From an uncultured Prevotella sp. (GTDB lineage Bacteria; Bacteroidota; Bacteroidia; Bacteroidales; Bacteroidaceae), in NCBI RefSeq assembly GCF_946404925.1, contig NZ_CAMJFM010000001.1:62001-126000 (forward strand): a DNA stretch of 64,000 nucleotides. The letters are read 5' to 3'. Under the pieces are notes generated by a model that was given only the letters and a program-made list of their open reading frames with translations, was not told the origin of the DNA and searched no databases. Position numbers and translations under genes: made by a program. Positions 1 through 8,900 of this stretch are shown piece after piece (positions within the stretch are counted from its first letter, which is position 1; every line of letters starts with the position of its first letter).

Positions 1-345
1 CGCGACTCGAAACTATCAACATGGCTTACTCGCATTGCTATCAACGAGAGTCTCGACCAGTTGCGTCGCAACAAACATCTGGCCTCTGCTGCAGCTGAAG
101 ATCTCTCAGTGGCCAAGGGCTTGCTGGCTGATGACTACTTTGATGGTAATGAGACTGAAGCGATGCTGCAGGAGGCGATTGCCTCGCTGCCTGAAGTGCA
201 GCGAACGGTTTTCACGCTTCGTTACTACGATGAGATGAAATATAGCGATATCAGTAAGGTGTTGAATACCTCCGAGGGAGCACTAAAAGCAAGCTATCAT
301 ATAGCGGTAAAAAAAATAACTGAATTTTTTAAGGAACGCGATTAA
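1..345 (+). CDS. ECF-type RNA polymerase sigma factor (5' end outside window)
   Basis: The frame is open from base 1 and ends at TAA 343-345, so the N-terminus is lost at the window edge. The visible part starts inside sigma region 2 (STWLTRIAINESLDQLRRNK). It then has a full region 4: ASLPEVQRTVFTLRYYDEM followed by the helix-turn-helix YSDISKVLNTSEGALKASYH that reads the -35 element. This is the standard layout of extracytoplasmic-function sigma-70 factors. It is followed after 31 bp by an anti-sigma-like membrane protein and then a small exported protein, so the three probably form an envelope-response unit. The internal TTG at 61 is not a credible start because homology runs upstream of it. 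Confidence 0.9.
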   Translation, partial: RDSKLSTWLTRIAINESLDQLRRNKHLASAAAEDLSVAKGLLADDYFDGNETEAMLQEAIASLPEVQRTVFTLRYYDEMKYSDISKVLNTSEGALKASYHIAVKKITEFFKERD

Positions 346-376
346 ACTATTTGAATATCAATACGTCATATATACG

Positions 377-748
377 ATGAACGAAGAAATGTACATACAG
401 GAGAAGGTTGGAAAGCGGAATCCATTCCGTGTTCCAGAGGGTTATTTCGATAACCTTACTGCCCAGGTGATGCAGAATCTGCCTGAGCAGCCTAAACGTC
501 GTGCCAAGTCTGTATTTATGCGCCCCGTATTCTATGCGGCAGCAGCCAGTGTGTGCGCTTTGTTGGTAGCAGGAGCTGCTTGGATGTGGCGACCAGCTGC
601 TGAGGTGTCATCTTCAGCCCCCGTTCAGGCCAAAGTTGTATCTCAGCCACAACAGCAGGAGAATGCTGAGGGCTATTTCGACGAGGCTGCAGACTATATG
701 ATGCTCGACAATCACGAAATCTATGCCTACTTGGCTGAAAGTAACTAA
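377..748 (+). CDS. Anti-sigma-factor-like membrane protein downstream of ECF sigma
   Basis: A protein of 123 residues. The N-terminal cytoplasmic part has NPFRVPEGYFDNLT, a motif I associate with Bacteroidetes proteins encoded next to ECF sigma factors. One membrane segment follows at about residues 50-70 (VFYAAAASVCALLVAGAAWMW), then a short Gln/Ala/Ser-rich extracytoplasmic tail. A second EGYFD motif occurs near residue 95. Position after the sigma gene and single-pass topology suggest it holds or releases the sigma factor, but no canonical anti-sigma domain is recognisable. The role is therefore inferred from context. Confidence 0.7.
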   Translation: MNEEMYIQEKVGKRNPFRVPEGYFDNLTAQVMQNLPEQPKRRAKSVFMRPVFYAAAASVCALLVAGAAWMWRPAAEVSSSAPVQAKVVSQPQQQENAEGYFDEAADYMMLDNHEIYAYLAESN

Positions 749-756
749 TTTGATTA

Positions 757-1197
757 ATGATGAAAAGACTAATTGTTTCTGCTGTTTTGATGCTGATGGT
801 TGTTCTTAGCGTAAATGCTGAGGAACAGCAGAAGTTCTCGCCTGAAAAATTCCAGGCCGATTTGGAGCAGTATATAACCAACGAGGCTGGTTTCACTACT
901 GAAGAGGCTGCAAAATTCTTCCCATTATATCGTGAGATGCAGCAGAAACAGCGCGTGGTTTATAATAAGATGCGTGAGTTGTTCAAGGTTCCATCTGATG
1001 AGGCTTCAAGCAAGCGCGCCATTCAGCGTCGCGACCAGTTGGAGATGGAGTTGAAGAGCATTCAGCAGACTTATCACAATAAGTTCCTGAAGGTAGTTTC
1101 TGCCACAAAGGTATATAAATCTATTATTGCAGAGGATCAGTTCCATCGCCGTACCTTCCGTAATTGGGGTAAGCATAATGGTGGTCCCCGCAAATAG
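757..1197 (+). CDS. Small exported protein, Spy/CpxP-like helical
   Basis: A protein of 146 residues with a clear signal peptide (MMKRLIVSAVLMLMVVLSVNA, cleavage expected after NA). The mature part is highly charged and helical (FTTEEAAKFFPLYREMQQKQ and following). This resembles the small periplasmic helical proteins of the Spy/CpxP/heavy-metal-sensor group that often end ECF-sigma operons in Bacteroidetes. It starts 8 bp after the stop of the anti-sigma-like gene, so co-transcription is likely. Sequence alone does not prove chaperone or stress-sensor activity. It converges with nth, with only about 11 bp between the stops. Confidence 0.65.
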   Translation: MMKRLIVSAVLMLMVVLSVNAEEQQKFSPEKFQADLEQYITNEAGFTTEEAAKFFPLYREMQQKQRVVYNKMRELFKVPSDEASSKRAIQRRDQLEMELKSIQQTYHNKFLKVVSATKVYKSIIAEDQFHRRTFRNWGKHNGGPRK

Positions 1198-1208
1198 CGG
1201 TTTTCGCT

Positions 1209-1841
1209 CTATATCTTCTTTGCACAAAAACTCGCTAACTCGCATTTCTCGCAGTGAGGTTTCCTCGCTGTACAAACGTATCGCCCATGCAGCAATAGCC
1301 AATGATGAGCATTAGGTATATCCTCGTCTGGGATATACTTGGTGAGTACCATCTCTACTTTATATGGTGTATTGTCGCTTTTGGATACCAATCCCAATCT
1401 GTGGGCCACACGGAATACATGGGTATCTACAGCTAATGTGGCCTTGCCAAAAGCTACACTCTGGATGACGTTAGCTGTTTTTCGTCCCACACCAGGCAGG
1501 GTTAGCAACTCGTCGAGTGTACTTGGCACTTCGCCATTAAATTTATCCATCAGCACTCTTGCCATCTCAACCAGATGTTTCGCCTTGGCGTTGGGATACG
1601 ACACGCTCTTAATCCACTCAAACACCTCTTCCTCCTCGGCCTTGGCCATCGACTTGGCATCAGGGTAGTGTGCAAAGAGATCAGGGGTAACCTGATTGAT
1701 GCGCTTATCTGTACACTGGGCACTCAGCACCACAGCCACCAACAACTGGAATGTGCTACCAAAGTCCAATTCGGTAGTAACCACGGGCATCTTCTCGCGG
1801 AAGTGGCCCAATATCTTGTCGTATCTTTCTTTTTTGTTCAT
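1209..1841 (-). CDS. nth: Endonuclease III (DNA glycosylase/AP lyase)
   Basis: A 210-residue protein, the normal length for Nth. It removes oxidised pyrimidines and cleaves abasic sites in base-excision repair. The helix-hairpin-helix is LPGVGRKTANV, whose Lys is the Schiff-base residue, and AVDTHVFRV carries the catalytic Asp. The C-terminal [4Fe-4S] ligands are spaced C-x6-C-x2-C-x5-C (from CTARKPHC to CELASFC). The start ATG lies 1 bp from the stop of the upstream UbiA-family gene, so the two are co-transcribed leftwards. Confidence 0.95.
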   Translation of the reverse strand: MNKKERYDKILGHFREKMPVVTTELDFGSTFQLLVAVVLSAQCTDKRINQVTPDLFAHYPDAKSMAKAEEEEVFEWIKSVSYPNAKAKHLVEMARVLMDKFNGEVPSTLDELLTLPGVGRKTANVIQSVAFGKATLAVDTHVFRVAHRLGLVSKSDNTPYKVEMVLTKYIPDEDIPNAHHWLLLHGRYVCTARKPHCEKCELASFCAKKI

Positions 1842-1842
1842 C

Positions 1843-2721
1843 TTACAGATAGATTATTACAAAGAACGATGCTATCCAACCAAGCAGACAGAACTGGATG
1901 AAGTGGTCTTTGACCAGTGATTTGGTGGGACTACCACTCAATCCGAATACAATCATATTCTGCAGATAGCGCAGCAAACCTGCCAGCACCCATCCGGATG
2001 TGAGATATACGTATCGAGTGCCCAAACGATGGATAACCTCTGGCGACATGGTGTACATGATGTAGCACACCAAGGTGACTGAAGCGATGATAGCTGTGGC
2101 CTCATTGATAAAGGTCTTGTTGTAGCCTGTGATTGAAACGCGGGGCTTGGTGCCCGTCTGCTCGTAGATGCGATAGTCGTCGTTACGCTTGGTGAAGGCC
2201 AGGAACAGCGTTACCAAGAAGGTCATCATTACTAGCCAATGTGATATCCAGATATCTGTAACCACACCGCCAATCAGCACTCGCATCACGAATCCTATGG
2301 CAATGATCGATACATCGAGGATGGCGTATTGTTTCAGCTTCAAGCAATAGGCGATGTTCATCAGCCAATAGCCAATTACAATGGCATATAGATAAGGTGT
2401 ATTCACACTCTGTGCCAAGGGCAGGATGGCTAGAGCGCCAATAGTACACAATATCATCATCGTGTAGCCCCCCATCACAGAAACCTTACCAGAGGCAATA
2501 GGACGCTTACATTTCTTGGGGTGCAGTCTGTCAGCCTCAGCATCCTTCAGATCGTTGAAGCAATAGATAGAGCTCGATATCAGACAGAACGATGCAAACA
2601 CCACTAATGTAGGCCAAAAGAATTCTGGCTTCAGCAGATTTGTACTGAAAAATATAGGCGCAAACACAAACACGTTTTTGAGCCACTGCAACGGGCGAAG
2701 TAACTTGATGTAATGTATCAT
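1843..2721 (-). CDS. UbiA-family prenyltransferase, decaprenyl-phosphate phosphoribosyltransferase type
   Basis: A 292-residue integral membrane protein with about eight or nine hydrophobic segments. The first Asp-rich motif is NDLKDAEADRLHP followed by KRPIASG, and the second polar motif is FTKRNDDYR. Together with the N-terminal LLRPLQWLKNVFVFAP this matches the branch of the UbiA superfamily typified by mycobacterial DPPR synthase, which transfers 5-phosphoribose from PRPP to a polyprenyl phosphate. The substrate in this organism is inferred, not shown. A different polyprenyl acceptor or a quinone-type reaction is possible but less like these motifs. The -7 promoter box ends 5 bp before the ATG. 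It leads an operon with nth. Confidence 0.8.
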   Translation of the reverse strand: MIHYIKLLRPLQWLKNVFVFAPIFFSTNLLKPEFFWPTLVVFASFCLISSSIYCFNDLKDAEADRLHPKKCKRPIASGKVSVMGGYTMMILCTIGALAILPLAQSVNTPYLYAIVIGYWLMNIAYCLKLKQYAILDVSIIAIGFVMRVLIGGVVTDIWISHWLVMMTFLVTLFLAFTKRNDDYRIYEQTGTKPRVSITGYNKTFINEATAIIASVTLVCYIMYTMSPEVIHRLGTRYVYLTSGWVLAGLLRYLQNMIVFGLSGSPTKSLVKDHFIQFCLLGWIASFFVIIYL

Positions 2722-2725
2722 GCTG

Positions 2726-2733
2726 CAAAATTA
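2726..2733 (-). promoter_or_regulatory. Bacteroidetes -7 box for the UbiA-family gene and nth
   Basis: On the minus strand this reads TAATTTTG, matching TAnnTTTG. It ends only 4 bases before the ATG at 2721, so transcription probably starts at or within a few bases of the start codon (leaderless). No good -33 TTTG is visible about 20 bp upstream; that position is occupied by a 9-bp repeat. Confidence 0.5.
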
Positions 2734-2745
2734 AGAATTTTTTCC

Positions 2746-2770
2746 TACGGATTATACGGATTATACGGAT
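2746..2770. repeat. 9-bp tandem repeat, 2.8 copies (unit TACGGATTA)
   Basis: TACGGATTA is repeated at 2746, 2755 and 2764 (the last copy partial). It lies between the UbiA-family start and the DUF6078-like stop, over the expected -33 region of the UbiA promoter. Copy-number slippage here could change promoter spacing, which is inference only. Confidence 0.7.
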
Positions 2771-2790
2771 TTTTTTAATTTTTCAGCGAT

Positions 2791-3228
2791 TTACCAATTG
2801 AAATCCTCTTTCCAATCATCATAGACGATCTCTCCATCCCAACCTTCTTCTTTAAAGGTGCGGGCTATCTGATTTTGCTCGTGTGGAGGGATTGGACGAA
2901 CACCATTGCGATACTCATAGAATCGCTTGCGTGAGAATAGATTTATCAAACGCTTCTTTACACTACGCGCAATAGGATAGGGGATGGCGTCGAATATGTG
3001 CATCATGCCTATGGCATACTTGACGATTTCGTCCTTCTGGTACAGGCTACATTGTGGCGTGTTGACGGTTGGGTGATAAGGGTTAACGCAACTCACTATG
3101 CGATGTTCGCCTGTGATATATTGGTTAATCATCCAGTGCAGACAAGTTTCGTGTAGTGGACACTCGTGCATAAAGCAGGGTATGTTGTGTGGCGCTTGTG
3201 CGCGCAGACTTTCTTCTTTGTTCATCAT
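2791..3228 (-). CDS. DUF6078-like protein of unknown function
   Basis: A 145-residue soluble protein. The N-terminal half has clustered cysteines (CFMHECPLHETCLHW, then C near residue 47 and NTPQCSLY), which could bind a metal. The C-terminal half is basic then acidic (RKRFYEYRNGVRPIPPHEQ, and WDGEIVYDDWKEDFNW at the end). I associate this pattern with DUF6078, a family common in Bacteroidales, but no function is known to me. The start MMNKEESL has two adjacent ATG codons, and a TAnnTTTG box lies about 25 bp upstream. It appears monocistronic. Confidence 0.7.
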   Translation of the reverse strand: MMNKEESLRAQAPHNIPCFMHECPLHETCLHWMINQYITGEHRIVSCVNPYHPTVNTPQCSLYQKDEIVKYAIGMMHIFDAIPYPIARSVKKRLINLFSRKRFYEYRNGVRPIPPHEQNQIARTFKEEGWDGEIVYDDWKEDFNW

Positions 3229-3252
3229 TTCCTTTGTTTTCTAATTTGAATG

Positions 3253-3260
3253 CAAAGATA
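3253..3260 (-). promoter_or_regulatory. -7 box (TATCTTTG) for the DUF6078-like gene
   Basis: The minus strand reads TATCTTTG, 25 bp before the ATG at 3228. It matches the Bacteroidetes -7 consensus exactly. No convincing -33 element is seen in the AT-rich sequence upstream. Confidence 0.6.
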
Positions 3261-3388
3261 CAAATTTTCTATTTGAAATCTTAATTTCTAATTTCATATT
3301 ATCATTTTTTAATTATCTTGCTGATAATTAGTAATTTACAGATGATGATATGATATGAAGTTATAATATTAAACATCATATTGCATGT

Positions 3389-3491
3389 GTTCTATGTTGT
3401 TTATATTGTTGAAACACTTTGTTTCATCAAGTGAAACATAGTGTTTCGCTATTAGAAATACTATGTTTCTTCCTTGGAAACTACTTTTACA
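3389..3491. repeat. Array of 15-bp palindromes GAAAC-N5-GTTTC at exact 22-bp period
   Basis: Three 15-bp units are clear: 3411-3425 (GAAACACTTTGTTTC), 3433-3447 (GAAACATAGTGTTTC) and 3455-3469 (GAAATACTATGTTTC, one base off). Starts are exactly 22 bp apart with unrelated 7-bp spacers. In the same register a left half-site GAAAC lies at 3477-3481 and a right half-site TGTTT at 3398-3402, so the array may span up to five positions. A two-helical-turn period of dyads is typical of iterons or cooperative repressor operators. The 419-bp gap holding it also has ATATGAC repeats (3510, 3531, 3585) and the promoter of the VapE-like gene, which begins 157 bp downstream. No regulator gene is adjacent. 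Confidence 0.85.
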
Positions 3492-3611
3492 AATGGTATA
3501 TTAATTGAGATATGACAATTATTTCATTAGATATGACGTTCCTTTTCATTATTTAACACTCAGTAATTCAATTATTTATCTTTAATATGACGTTATGACA
3601 TTATTTTTTAG

Positions 3612-3619
3612 TATCTTTG
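3612..3619 (+). promoter_or_regulatory. -7 box (TATCTTTG) for the VapE/VirE-like gene
   Basis: An exact TAnnTTTG match 29 bp before the ATG at 3648. It lies about 120 bp downstream of the palindrome array, so the array is upstream of the promoter rather than overlapping it. No strong -33 TTTG is seen. Confidence 0.6.
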
Positions 3620-3647
3620 CACACAAAATTTATAGATTGATATCAAG

Positions 3648-5801
3648 ATGACAAAAATAACGCTATTGAAACCCTATCGTCAGCAAGAAACTCTCAGAGT
3701 GCTTGAACTGACGGATATTATAGAAATGATTCGTGGCAATGAGTATCGCCAGGTGGTTGAAGAACTTCGCAGATTGTATCCAGTTTTCGATCTGACTCGT
3801 CAACCTGATGGCACCGTTACAGGTGCTGATATGACCATCAACAAACTGCCTCGTATCTGTTTCGCTTCTGAGATGGAGAATCGAAATCACCAGCGCGTAA
3901 CGCTTGGATATACTGGCATCGTATTGCTTGAGGTAAATAACCTTACAGGATATGATGAGGCTGAGGCTATCAGAACTGGAGCTGGTGAGGTGCCACAAAC
4001 ACTGATGGCGTTTGTAGGTGCGTCAGGTCGCAGTGTGAAGATCATCTGCAGAGGTGAGTTGTTTCCAAGTGATCGTTCAAAGGATGCAAATTTGTCTTTG
4101 CCTTCAGAGCCTAATCAGATTTCTGATTTCCACGAGAACCTCTACGAACGTGCTCGTTTGGCGTATAATGCTCAGTTGGGTGTGACCATCGAGAAACTGG
4201 AACCGCGATTGGATCGCACTTGTTATATCAGTACCGATGCCGAGGCGGTGTTCAATCCTATGGCCATCCCATTCTATGCCCGTGCCGAGAAGCCCACCCA
4301 GACTCTGTCGTTGGTGCGCACTTCGACACTCGAGAAGGATGATGCGCACTCAAGTCAGAGTCGTTATTTCACGATGCATCATATCTTTGAGTTCAATCTC
4401 AGTAAAGCCTACGATGAGTGTAGTGGGTTAGAGGGTGATGAACTGAATCATGCTGTGTTGACAAGGCTTGCGGTGCATTGTCTGGAAACTGGCATCCCCA
4501 TGGCCATCGCCAAACGCATGGCCAGATATGGTGTTTATGCACTTGGCGATGACGAGTTGCTGATTAATAAGGTGTTCGAGAATGTGTATCGTCCGCAGGT
4601 GGTGAAGCGCTATGAAGAGCGCAATGGCTATAAGCCTGAGAAGAATATCCCCCAAGAGACGCTGTTGACGATGAAGATTGATATGTTTCTGATGGAAAAC
4701 TATGAGATTCGTAAGAATGTGATGCGAGGTGTGGCCGAGTTCAGAGAGCGTACTGGCATCGGATTCTCATTCCGCGATTTGACTGAAGAGGCGCGTAACT
4801 CCATCACTATGAAGGCTTTACGCCAGGGCATCAAGTGCTGGGATAAGGATATCCGTCGCTACGTAAACTCTGATGATATCGAACTTTATGACCCTATGAA
4901 CGAGTATCTCGATGGTCTGCCAAAATGGGACGGGAAGGATAGGGTAGAGGCCTTGGCTCGTCGCATACCAACCAGTTACGAGGAGTGGCCAGAGTTGTTC
5001 CACCTGTGGATGCGATCAATGGTGGCTATGTGGATGGGAAAAGGTCAACTTTCGGGTAACTCGCTGGTGCCATTGCTGATTGGTCGTCAGGGTTGTGGTA
5101 AGTCGTCGTTCTGTAGAATTCTGTTGCCCATGCAATTGCGCGATTACTATAATGATCGTATCAACTTTAAGAACGAGACCGACTTGAATCTTGGTCTTAC
5201 ATCTTTTGGTCTCATCAACCTCGATGAGTTCGATAAGATTACCCAGCGCCAGCAGATTGTGCTGAAGTATCTGGTGTCGACGGCTGATTTGAAGTATCGC
5301 CCACCATACGGTAAGGCCTATTCTGAGCATCGTCGTTTCGCATCGTTTATTGGTACTACCAACGAGATGATGCCGCTGACGGACCCAAGTGGTGCTCGAC
5401 GATTTGTATGTGTGATGGTTGAGGGCGATGTTGATTTCCGCACGCCTATTGACTATCCACAACTCTATGCTCAGCTGTTGCACGAGATACAGAGTGGAGA
5501 GCGTTATTGGCCAACTCGTGAACAGGAACAGCAACTGATTCAGCGCAACTTCAGCTATCAGCAGGTGAGCGGCCTTGGTGAGATGCTGATGTCGGTACTC
5601 CAACGCCCTAACAGCGACGAAGAAGGTCAGTGGATGTCGCTCAAGGAAATCTCCGCCATCCTCAAGAATTCATTCAAGGGCTACAAAGAAGAAACGGGCA
5701 CCTTCCGCAGAATCGGCACCTTCCTAAGCCGCCCCGAGTACCGCTTCAAGTCCACTCACAAAATGACCGGCACCGCCTACTGGGTAAAATTAAGGGATTA
5801 G
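3648..5801 (+). CDS. VirE/VapE-domain primase-helicase-like protein
   Basis: A 717-residue protein with the multi-domain layout I recognise from Bacteroidetes mobile elements. Residues about 60-150 match the BT4734-like N-terminal domain. A VirE N-terminal domain follows at about 225-300. The VapE P-loop ATPase has Walker A GRQGCGKSS near residue 480, Walker B LINLDEFDK near 521 and a GTTNE sensor-type motif near 566. The C-terminal DUF3874-like winged region (about 610-717) ends in GTAYWVKLRD. Such proteins resemble superfamily-3 helicases fused to a primase-like part and act in element replication or excision. Here no integrase, relaxase or phage gene is nearby, so it is either a remnant or a domesticated gene. 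The palindrome array upstream is a plausible partner. Confidence 0.85.
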   Translation: MTKITLLKPYRQQETLRVLELTDIIEMIRGNEYRQVVEELRRLYPVFDLTRQPDGTVTGADMTINKLPRICFASEMENRNHQRVTLGYTGIVLLEVNNLTGYDEAEAIRTGAGEVPQTLMAFVGASGRSVKIICRGELFPSDRSKDANLSLPSEPNQISDFHENLYERARLAYNAQLGVTIEKLEPRLDRTCYISTDAEAVFNPMAIPFYARAEKPTQTLSLVRTSTLEKDDAHSSQSRYFTMHHIFEFNLSKAYDECSGLEGDELNHAVLTRLAVHCLETGIPMAIAKRMARYGVYALGDDELLINKVFENVYRPQVVKRYEERNGYKPEKNIPQETLLTMKIDMFLMENYEIRKNVMRGVAEFRERTGIGFSFRDLTEEARNSITMKALRQGIKCWDKDIRRYVNSDDIELYDPMNEYLDGLPKWDGKDRVEALARRIPTSYEEWPELFHLWMRSMVAMWMGKGQLSGNSLVPLLIGRQGCGKSSFCRILLPMQLRDYYNDRINFKNETDLNLGLTSFGLINLDEFDKITQRQQIVLKYLVSTADLKYRPPYGKAYSEHRRFASFIGTTNEMMPLTDPSGARRFVCVMVEGDVDFRTPIDYPQLYAQLLHEIQSGERYWPTREQEQQLIQRNFSYQQVSGLGEMLMSVLQRPNSDEEGQWMSLKEISAILKNSFKGYKEETGTFRRIGTFLSRPEYRFKSTHKMTGTAYWVKLRD

Positions 5802-5843
5802 AGTTTATAAATTTATATAAATTTATAGATTTAACATTTAAAA

Positions 5844-5875
5844 TTTGGGAGACATCGGTATTTTTCTTACCTTTG
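5844..5875 (+). promoter_or_regulatory. Promoter of the giant BspA-like gene
   Basis: The -33 TTTG (5844-5847) and -7 TACCTTTG (5868-5875) are separated by exactly 20 bp, the best Bacteroidetes promoter in this part of the window. The start codon at 5904 leaves a leader of about 20 nt. The DNA just before it (5805-5840) is an AT-only tract of repeated AATTTATA units. Confidence 0.75.
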
Positions 5876-5903
5876 TCCCCAAATAACTAATTCTGTAAGT
5901 GAT

Positions 5904-8900
5904 ATGAAAAAGATTCTACTATTCGCGATTGGTGTATTAACCTCAGTGACCATGCTGGCCGAAGTTAAGCCTTATACAGACTCTGAGACAGGTTTTATGT
6001 ATGAGTATGATACTGAAAAGAAAACGGCGACTTTTGCTGGAGTGTTGGAGGCAAATATAAACGTGAAGTATGCTGTTGTTCAATCATCTATTAAAGGAAG
6101 TGATGGCCTCGATTATCCAGTTACAGCGATAGGAAAGGAAGCTTTTAAAGGCTGTTCTTCTCTAAGATTATTAACACTTCCTGAAACTCTTACGTCTATA
6201 GCCAGTAATGCATTCAGTGGTTGTGACGATTTGAAACATATATATTGTAAGGTTTTAAATCCTACAAATATTCTTAATCCGGGAGGACTGCCATCATATT
6301 CTGATGCTAAAATGGTGACGCTTTATGTTGAAACAAACGAGAGTAAGAGTAATTATGAAAATGATCCAAACTGGAACACCAAATATAGTAGAATTTTGGT
6401 TGGTCCAATGTCATCAGAACCTTTTAAATATAAAGATGGCAATGATGATTTAACAGGTATGTTTTATGTATGTGCGGAAGGGTCTAAAGAAGCTACTTTG
6501 TCCACAGGAAAGAATGAAAAGGATATTGTTGTTCCTAAAACTATCATATATAATGGAGATAACTATAATGTAACAGGAATTGATAGGCTTGCTTTTAATC
6601 AATTTTCTGAAATAGAAAAGTTGTGGCTTCCTGAAACTCTAACAGATATCAGTAATTACGCATTTAACGGCTGTAGTAATCTGATATATATAGGTCTCGA
6701 ACAGACTGCGTCACCAAGATATAAACCATCTGTTTTTCCAAAGAATGAATTGATGACACTATTTATTCCGGAATATCCGGACTATTCTGTGGATGGATAT
6801 TTGAATTCTCAATGGGATAATAGTCAGTTTGATGATCGAATCTACAACGGAAAAATGATAGAAGTACCTTATCAAGGTATGAAATATCTATGTGCTGATC
6901 GCGAATATGATGGTGATGCTATTCTTGTTGCTGGTAAAGACGGAATCTCTTATCTGGAATCATCAATTGATATTAATGGTAAATATTATTCGTTGAGAGG
7001 TATAGGAAAATCTGCATTTAAAGATTGTACATTAATCACAAGCCTTAATGTACCATATGGTGTTACGACTATAAGCAATATGGCGTTTCAGGGATGTTCA
7101 AATCTTCAGTCCTTGACTCTTCCTTCTTCATTGAAAACCATTGGCTCTAGTGCATTTAGTGGTTGTGGTAAGTGGCAAAATATTAAGCTTCCATCTAGTT
7201 TGACCACTATAGGTACAAGTGCTTTTAATGGTTGTAGTAGTTTAAAAGACTTGATTCTTCCATCTGGCTTAACAACTATAGGCTCTAATGCCTTTAGTAA
7301 TTGTAGTAATTTACGAACACTAGATATCTATAATTTGAAATCAATAGGTTCTGGTGCATTCAATAGTTGTAATAGTTTGGCTCATGTGCGTTGTCGTATT
7401 TATAATCCTTCCAACCTTGATCCTACAAATCTTCCCAATAATGAGATGATGACACTTTATGTAAATCAAGGACGTAGTAAAGCCTTTGAGGATGAAACGA
7501 ATTTGATTACAACATGGAAAGCAAAATTCAATGGTAGAATATATGAAGGCGATTGGAAAGATAATGTTGAAATAGATGGCATGTACTATATTTGCTCGCC
7601 TGTTTCAGAAAAAGCCACTTTATACAAAGGTAAGAGCGAAACTGATATTACAATTTCTGATATTAAAGATGGTAATAATACATATACTGTAACTGGTATC
7701 GATAGACAGGCATTTAAAGGAAGCAGTCTTGTAAATTTGACATTGCCTAACACTATTACGCATATTGGACCCGAAGCATTTAGCGGATGTAATAGTTTAG
7801 ACCGAGTTGTTAGTTATATTGAAACACCATTTAAAATAAATGAGAATGTTTTCGGTACTGCAAAGAAACTATATGTACCTGAGGATACTAGAGATAACTA
7901 TATAAAATTCGCTGGTTGGAATAAATTTACCTATAAAATGGAAGGCGAACCGATCTCTGTTCCTAACGAAGCTGGTACATTTATCTGTGCATCGAAGTCA
8001 AAAGAAGCAATTTTGACTATTGGTAATAAACAGACGACGAGTGTCACAATCAATCCCTCTATTCAGGATGAGGAGAGTAATACATATCAAGTAATAGCGA
8101 TAGAGAAAGGAGCATTTCAGAATTCAGGTGAGCTTGTTAAGTTGACTTTTATGGATAATACAGGTAGTGAAAATAGTATCAGTATCGGTGATAATGCTTT
8201 CTCTTCATGCTCGAAACTACGTGTTTTGACTTTACCTTCAAAAGTTGAGCTTGGTAGTCGCGTATTCAATGGTAGCAATAATCTGGAATATATTATTTGT
8301 AAAAGTACATCTCCGAAAATAATCGATAATGAGGTGTTTACTACTACTATTGGAACTTTATATGTTCCTACGAGTTATAGTGGTGCATATAATATAGAAG
8401 GTTGGAATAAATTTACAAAGCGTGTTGAATGTGAAGATATGCAGGTGCATAGTCTTGACGACGGAATGACCTATGAATATCTTAGTAAGAAAGTTGATGA
8501 GAATACTTTGCGAACAGCTACAGTTATTAAAGACTCAAAAGGCTCAACAACAGTCTCACCAAAAGATGGTATTCTTGAAATAAAAAATTCTGTATCTCTA
8601 CCTTCAGGAGGTGATCCCTACACAATTGTATCTATTGCTAAAGAAGCCTTTAAAGGTAATGGAAATATTAAGGAACTAAAGTTGTCTGATGATATCACGT
8701 CGATAGGGGGAAGCGCTTTCCAAAATTGTTCAAATCTTCAAAATATAAAGTTGTCATCTACTTTGACAACTATTGAGGATAATGCTTTCCAAAATTGTAC
8801 CAAGCTAAAGAGCTTCACAATACCGCAGACTTTAACTACAATTGGAGATAATGCTTTTGAGGGTTGCCTTGCTCTGACAGAATTGGTATCTGATGGTATT

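Noticed and set aside
3411..3469. CRISPR-like repeat array
   Set aside because: Repeats are 15 bp with 7-bp spacers and the dyad is symmetrical. CRISPR spacers are about 30 bp and no cas gene is near. Iteron or operator array fits better.
5805..5840. AT-only repeated tract as replication origin (DUE)
   Set aside because: There are only short AATTTATA repeats with no DnaA-box cluster. It is best seen as the UP-type region of the adhesin promoter.
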